A stretch of 64,000 nucleotides of DNA from Paenisporosarcina quisquiliarum_A. GTDB taxonomy: Bacteria > Bacillota > Bacilli > Bacillales_A > Planococcaceae. Below the pieces are notes generated by a model that saw only the letters and a list, made by a program, of their open reading frames with translations, was not told where the DNA came from and ran no database searches. Below, one piece after another: positions 61,091 to 64,000 of this stretch. The number at the start of each line of letters is the position of its first letter. Position 1 is the stretch's first letter. The position numbers and the translations under genes are program-made. Location of the stretch: positions 1 to 64,000 of the forward strand of contig NZ_JBHZRU010000009.1 of NCBI RefSeq assembly GCF_043641925.1, written 5' to 3'.

Positions 61091-62186
61091 CCATGAATTT
61101 TATATGGACATAGCATTACAAAACGCCATAGCAATGAAGGGACAAACGGATCCCAATCCTTTAGTAGGGTCAGTGATTATAAACGAAAATCGCATCGTTG
61201 GGGTTGGTGCTCATATGAAAACGGGTGAACCTCATGCTGAAATTCATGCGCTTCGCATGGCAGGAGATGCTGCTAGAGGAGGAACTATTTATGTCACGTT
61301 GGAACCTTGCTCACATCATGGACGAACAGGTCCATGTGCAGAAGCAATTGTTCAAGCTGGTATAAAAAAAGTCGTAATTGCCACATTGGATCCAAACCCG
61401 ATAGTGGCAGGCAATGGCGTTAAAATTCTTGAAGAAGCGGGTCTAGAAGTAATTATTGGTGTTCAAGAAGAAGCTTCAATAAAAATGAACGAAGTGTTCA
61501 ATAAATTTATTGTCGAGAAATTACCTTTCGTTACATTAAAAGCTGGCATTACACTAGATGGGAAAATTGCTTCACATACATTTAATAGCAAATGGATTAC
61601 ATCTGAAGAAGCCAGAAGAGATGTCCATCGATTGCGAAATGAACATATGGCGATTTTAGTAGGGGTCAATACAGTGATAGCAGATAACCCTGAGTTAACG
61701 ACTCGAATTCCAAATGGTCGTCATCCTCTGCGAATTGTTTTAGACTCTTCTTTGAAAATCCCCTTGGATTGTAAAGTTGTGACGGATGGATTAGCTGATA
61801 CATGGATATTTACGAGTAAGACATATGATGCCAATAAGAAAGCTTCGTTAGAGAAATCGAATGTTTCCGTGTTCCACACGAGTGGTGTCGGTACAGTGGA
61901 CCCTTCTGAAGTACTAAGCATATTGGGTGAAAAAGGGATATCTTCTTTATTGCTAGAAGGGGGTGGCACGATCAACGCTTCGTTTTTAGATCATCAATTA
62001 ATCGACAAAGCCGTTATCTATATCGCGCCAAAGTTAATTGGCGGGAAAAACGCCCCAACATTTTTAGAAGGTACAGGAATTAGCCATATGAGTGATGCAG
62101 TTGAGCTTCGAGATGTCGATATCGTTAAAATAGGGAAAGATTTTAAATTTGTTGGTTATCCAATTTATCAATTAGAAGAACAGTAG
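61083..62186 (+). CDS. ribD: Bifunctional deaminase/reductase RibD
   Basis: 367 aa. The N-terminal deaminase domain has zinc ligands in PHAEIHAL (~residue 49) and TLEPCSHHGRTGPCAEAI (~75). The C-terminal reductase domain follows GITLDGKIA (~160) and includes LLEGGGTINASFL (~293). It performs two successive steps of riboflavin synthesis after RibA. Only ribA and ribD are here, with no ribE or ribH, so this is probably a second partial set or an unusual operon. A nucleotidase gene follows in the same direction. Confidence 0.92.
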   Translation: MTNHEFYMDIALQNAIAMKGQTDPNPLVGSVIINENRIVGVGAHMKTGEPHAEIHALRMAGDAARGGTIYVTLEPCSHHGRTGPCAEAIVQAGIKKVVIATLDPNPIVAGNGVKILEEAGLEVIIGVQEEASIKMNEVFNKFIVEKLPFVTLKAGITLDGKIASHTFNSKWITSEEARRDVHRLRNEHMAILVGVNTVIADNPELTTRIPNGRHPLRIVLDSSLKIPLDCKVVTDGLADTWIFTSKTYDANKKASLEKSNVSVFHTSGVGTVDPSEVLSILGEKGISSLLLEGGGTINASFLDHQLIDKAVIYIAPKLIGGKNAPTFLEGTGISHMSDAVELRDVDIVKIGKDFKFVGYPIYQLEEQ

Positions 62187-62198
62187 AGGGATATGATT

Positions 62199-62786
62199 AT
62201 GAAATTCGGTTTTGATATTGATGACACACTCATCAGTTTAAGAGAGCATGCTTTTCACATTTACAATAAAAAATTGAATCAAAACGTACCTATAGATATT
62301 TTTCATGAAATTAAAAAAGTCGAGATTCACGAAGCATTTGGCCTTACTTCTGAACAAGGTTCTAAAATGTGGAATGATTCCTTAGAAGAAGTCTATTTTA
62401 CAAGTTGTCCTGCTTATCCAGATGCAGTGGAAGCATTAAATGAACTAAGTAAAGAAGGCCATCACATTTATTACATTACAGCTAGACCAAAAGAACATGG
62501 CGAGCGGACAAAACAGTGGATGATCGAACAAGGTTTCCCAGTTCAAGAAGACAAGTTCTTTTGCGGAATGAAAGATGAGGATAAAGTCCACATCATTCAA
62601 GATTTACAATTGGATTTCTACTTTGACGATAAACCAGATGTGTTGAATACATTAGCTAAGGATGAATTGACCGTTTATGTGAAAAATCAACCATACAATC
62701 AACACTTAACCATTTCTCGACTTACGAATTGGAGTGAGTTAAAAGAGATTGTGAAAGAGCAGGCTGAAAAACGAGAATCTTTGTAG
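62199..62786 (+). CDS. HAD-family 5'(3')-deoxyribonucleotidase-like hydrolase
   Basis: 195 aa. HAD motifs: FGFDIDDTLI (nucleophile Asp ~6 and general acid ~8), IYYITARP (motif II), and YFDDKPD (motif IV). The order and length resemble YqfW-type nucleotidases. GAGGG suits this ATG, two codons after another. It follows ribD by 12 bases, suggesting it is part of the operon; it could remove a phosphate from a riboflavin intermediate, but this is inference. Confidence 0.8.
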   Translation: MKFGFDIDDTLISLREHAFHIYNKKLNQNVPIDIFHEIKKVEIHEAFGLTSEQGSKMWNDSLEEVYFTSCPAYPDAVEALNELSKEGHHIYYITARPKEHGERTKQWMIEQGFPVQEDKFFCGMKDEDKVHIIQDLQLDFYFDDKPDVLNTLAKDELTVYVKNQPYNQHLTISRLTNWSELKEIVKEQAEKRESL

Positions 62787-62802
62787 ATTCTCGTTTTTCT
62801 TT
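62767..62802 (+). terminator. Terminator after the nucleotidase
   Basis: AAAAACGAGAATCT pairs perfectly with AGATTCTCGTTTTT over TTGT; T residues follow. It overlaps the last codons. Confidence 0.92.
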
Positions 62803-62826
62803 TTGGTTAACATGAGAATGAGAGAG

Positions 62827-62931
62827 CTTTCACTTTCAAAGCGGGATCTTTCACGTTCAAACGCGGACTTGCACTCAATTTCCAATTCAACGCGCGAAAG
62901 CCCAGGAGTTTCCACTTGGAACGCAATTGAT
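62827..62931 (+). repeat. 21-bp periodic repeat array, copy 2
   Basis: Units CTTTCACTTTCAAAGCGGGA(T) at 62827-62847 and CTTTCACGTTCAAACGCGGA(C) at 62848-62868 are followed by increasingly degenerate copies from 62869. It begins about 25 bases after a terminator, like the inverted array at 16697-16780. The rest of the 62787-63101 gap shows no gene. Confidence 0.6.
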
Positions 62932-63101
62932 AAGTGCCGATTAGTTTCGTTACTCTTCGCTTTGTGGAGAACTTGATTATGGGGGGATTCTATTAAAGTT
63001 TGATTGAATTTGAACATATTTGAACCCTCGAACAATAGAAAAATGTGGTATTGTTTACTAAAAAAGATGATTGATTCATTTCTGAAATGGGTGAAAAAAA
63101 T

Positions 63102-64000
63102 ATGGATTTCTCGGCAAAAAAATTTGTGATGGAAAAAGATTATCCACTATCAAGAGAAACGGTTTGGAATTTATTGAGCGATACAGATCGGCTTAATCGA
63201 ATTATTGGTTTGTTTTCGGTTAAATTTAAGCCTGCCAATCAATTACCGGGCAAAACATTTTACCGTGAAGCATTAGCTAAGGTTGGTGGAATCGTTCCGT
63301 TAATTTGGAAAGAGTATCCTTTTCAATGGGACAAGTACGAAAACTATATGGTGGAACGAGCTTACGAAGGAGGTCCTCTGAAGCACTTTCGTGGAGGAGT
63401 GGAGCTTGAAGATACGGATGTCATTTTGCCTGATGGTTCAAATGGAACCAAAGTTCGTTTAATAGGAGAATTTACGCCTAGAAACATACTTGGGATTGGG
63501 GCTGTTCAATTTACAGGTGTTCAATCCATGAAAAATACGATGAAATATGTTGATGATTATTTAGAAGCAATCCAAGCGGAAAAGCCTTTGCCTTCTGACA
63601 TCTCTCCAAAGGTGAAAATTAATCTTGATCAGCTCAGTATCCTTGAAGAAAAACTAGCAAGTATGCCTGTTAATCCTACATATATTGAAAAGCTCCATCA
63701 GTTTCTGAGCACAAGTGATAGCTCAGACGTTTCTAAAATGCGTCCGATTTACTTAGCTAAAAAGTGGAATGTCGATGAACTAGAGGTTATTCGCTTGTTT
63801 TTGTACGCCACGAAGGTCGGAGTCATGAATTTAAGTTGGAATTTAATTTGCCCAAATTGTCGTGTCTCAAAAGTTGAGTACAGTTCTTTGAAATCCTTAG
63901 AACAGCAATTCCATTGCGATTTATGTGGAATTAATTACAATGCGAATTTCGGAAAGTATGTAGAATTAAATTTTTCTGTACATCCAGCTGTTCGAGTTGC
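63102..64000 (+). CDS. DUF5939-type protein, N-terminal part (cut by the window end)
   Basis: Open from ATG 63102 to the last base, 299 codons. The first ~160 residues look like an SRPBCC/START-type domain (FVMEKDYPLSRETVWNLLSD), followed by a winged-helix-like stretch and a zinc ribbon (LICPNCR ... FHCDLCG). This order resembles the DUF5939 region found ahead of class III adenylate/guanylate cyclase domains. The cyclase would lie beyond the window, so it is not shown. A GGGTG-type site precedes the start. Confidence 0.65.
   Translation, partial: MDFSAKKFVMEKDYPLSRETVWNLLSDTDRLNRIIGLFSVKFKPANQLPGKTFYREALAKVGGIVPLIWKEYPFQWDKYENYMVERAYEGGPLKHFRGGVELEDTDVILPDGSNGTKVRLIGEFTPRNILGIGAVQFTGVQSMKNTMKYVDDYLEAIQAEKPLPSDISPKVKINLDQLSILEEKLASMPVNPTYIEKLHQFLSTSDSSDVSKMRPIYLAKKWNVDELEVIRLFLYATKVGVMNLSWNLICPNCRVSKVEYSSLKSLEQQFHCDLCGINYNANFGKYVELNFSVHPAVRV

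Noticed and set aside
62739..63035. 98-codon minus-strand frame with heptad-like residues
   Set aside because: The apparent heptads come from the 21-bp DNA period. The frame overlaps the nucleotidase end and terminator and has no ribosome site.
1..64000. CRISPR arrays, tRNA or rRNA genes, prophage
   Set aside because: No regular repeat-spacer arrays, cloverleaf-like sequences, rRNA-like stretches or phage structural genes were noticed on either strand. A covariance-model search would be decisive.

Overview
The window looks like a chromosome segment of a low-GC, endospore-forming member of the Bacillales (Bacillaceae/Planococcaceae type). Evidence is the set of spore and sporulation genes: prkA, yhbH, spoVR, two Tlp-type spore proteins, the checkpoint gene sda, a Tgl transglutaminase, a LytH-type cortex peptidase and a YfhE-like peptide. 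Other support is AGGAGG-type ribosome sites, frequent TTG starts and Bacillus-style U-tract terminators. No rRNA, tRNA, CRISPR array or prophage was seen. Genus and species cannot be fixed from the sequence alone.

Layout. 1-5 kb: a surface-type 5'-nucleotidase, a DUF4275 protein, a lipoprotein metalloprotease and a HIT/phosphotransferase pair. 5.6-10.2 kb: the conserved prkA-yhbH-spoVR sporulation cluster. 10.4-16.6 kb: two membrane proteins of unknown role, an inositol-monophosphatase-family enzyme, an acidic protein and a large secreted GH31 alpha-glucosidase. 16.8-19.5 kb: an ABC-2 permease gene broken by a TnpB-only IS605-type element and also by a frameshift. 20-24.6 kb: a patatin lipase, a Tlp paralogue and the divergent Ku/LigD end-joining pair. 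24.7-34 kb: an accessory stretch with an MFS exporter, a LysR regulator, a deleted methyltransferase pseudogene, Nudix, hydrolase, DinB, SDR and kinase genes, Tgl, and several copies of a dispersed palindromic repeat. 34-42 kb: a lone MprF-type aminoacyl-transferase domain, an SgrR-type regulator divergent from an MFS transporter, a threonine aldolase, LytH, a C26 amidase and a SurA/PrsA-like lipoprotein. 42-49 kb: GrpB, Nudix, then a probable operon of M3 oligoendopeptidase, a helix-turn-helix protein fused to a degenerate F1-ATPase beta-like domain, a DUF1611 (DgcN-like) protein and a frameshifted amino-acid racemase. 49-52.6 kb: sda with a cluster of DnaA boxes, an acetyltransferase, an RDD protein and DUF2243-CtaG. 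52.8-64 kb: zinc alcohol dehydrogenase/DUF3231 operon, aldo/keto reductase, DUF402, D-serine dehydratase, a second Tlp, a dicarboxylate symporter, ribA-ribD-nucleotidase, and the start of a DUF5939-type protein cut by the window end.

The most unusual finding is the HTH/F1-beta fusion at 45.6 kb. It keeps clear beta-subunit landmarks but has lost the Walker A lysine, and it sits between a peptidase and D-amino-acid-type genes. An extended hairpin with a U-tract separates it from the DUF1611 gene. A second theme is repeated non-coding DNA: a ~170-bp structured element in two copies whose internal hairpin is kept although its sequence differs, two arrays with an exact 21-bp period placed just after terminators, a ~75-bp palindromic repeat scattered over the accessory stretch, and a duplicated terminator sequence.
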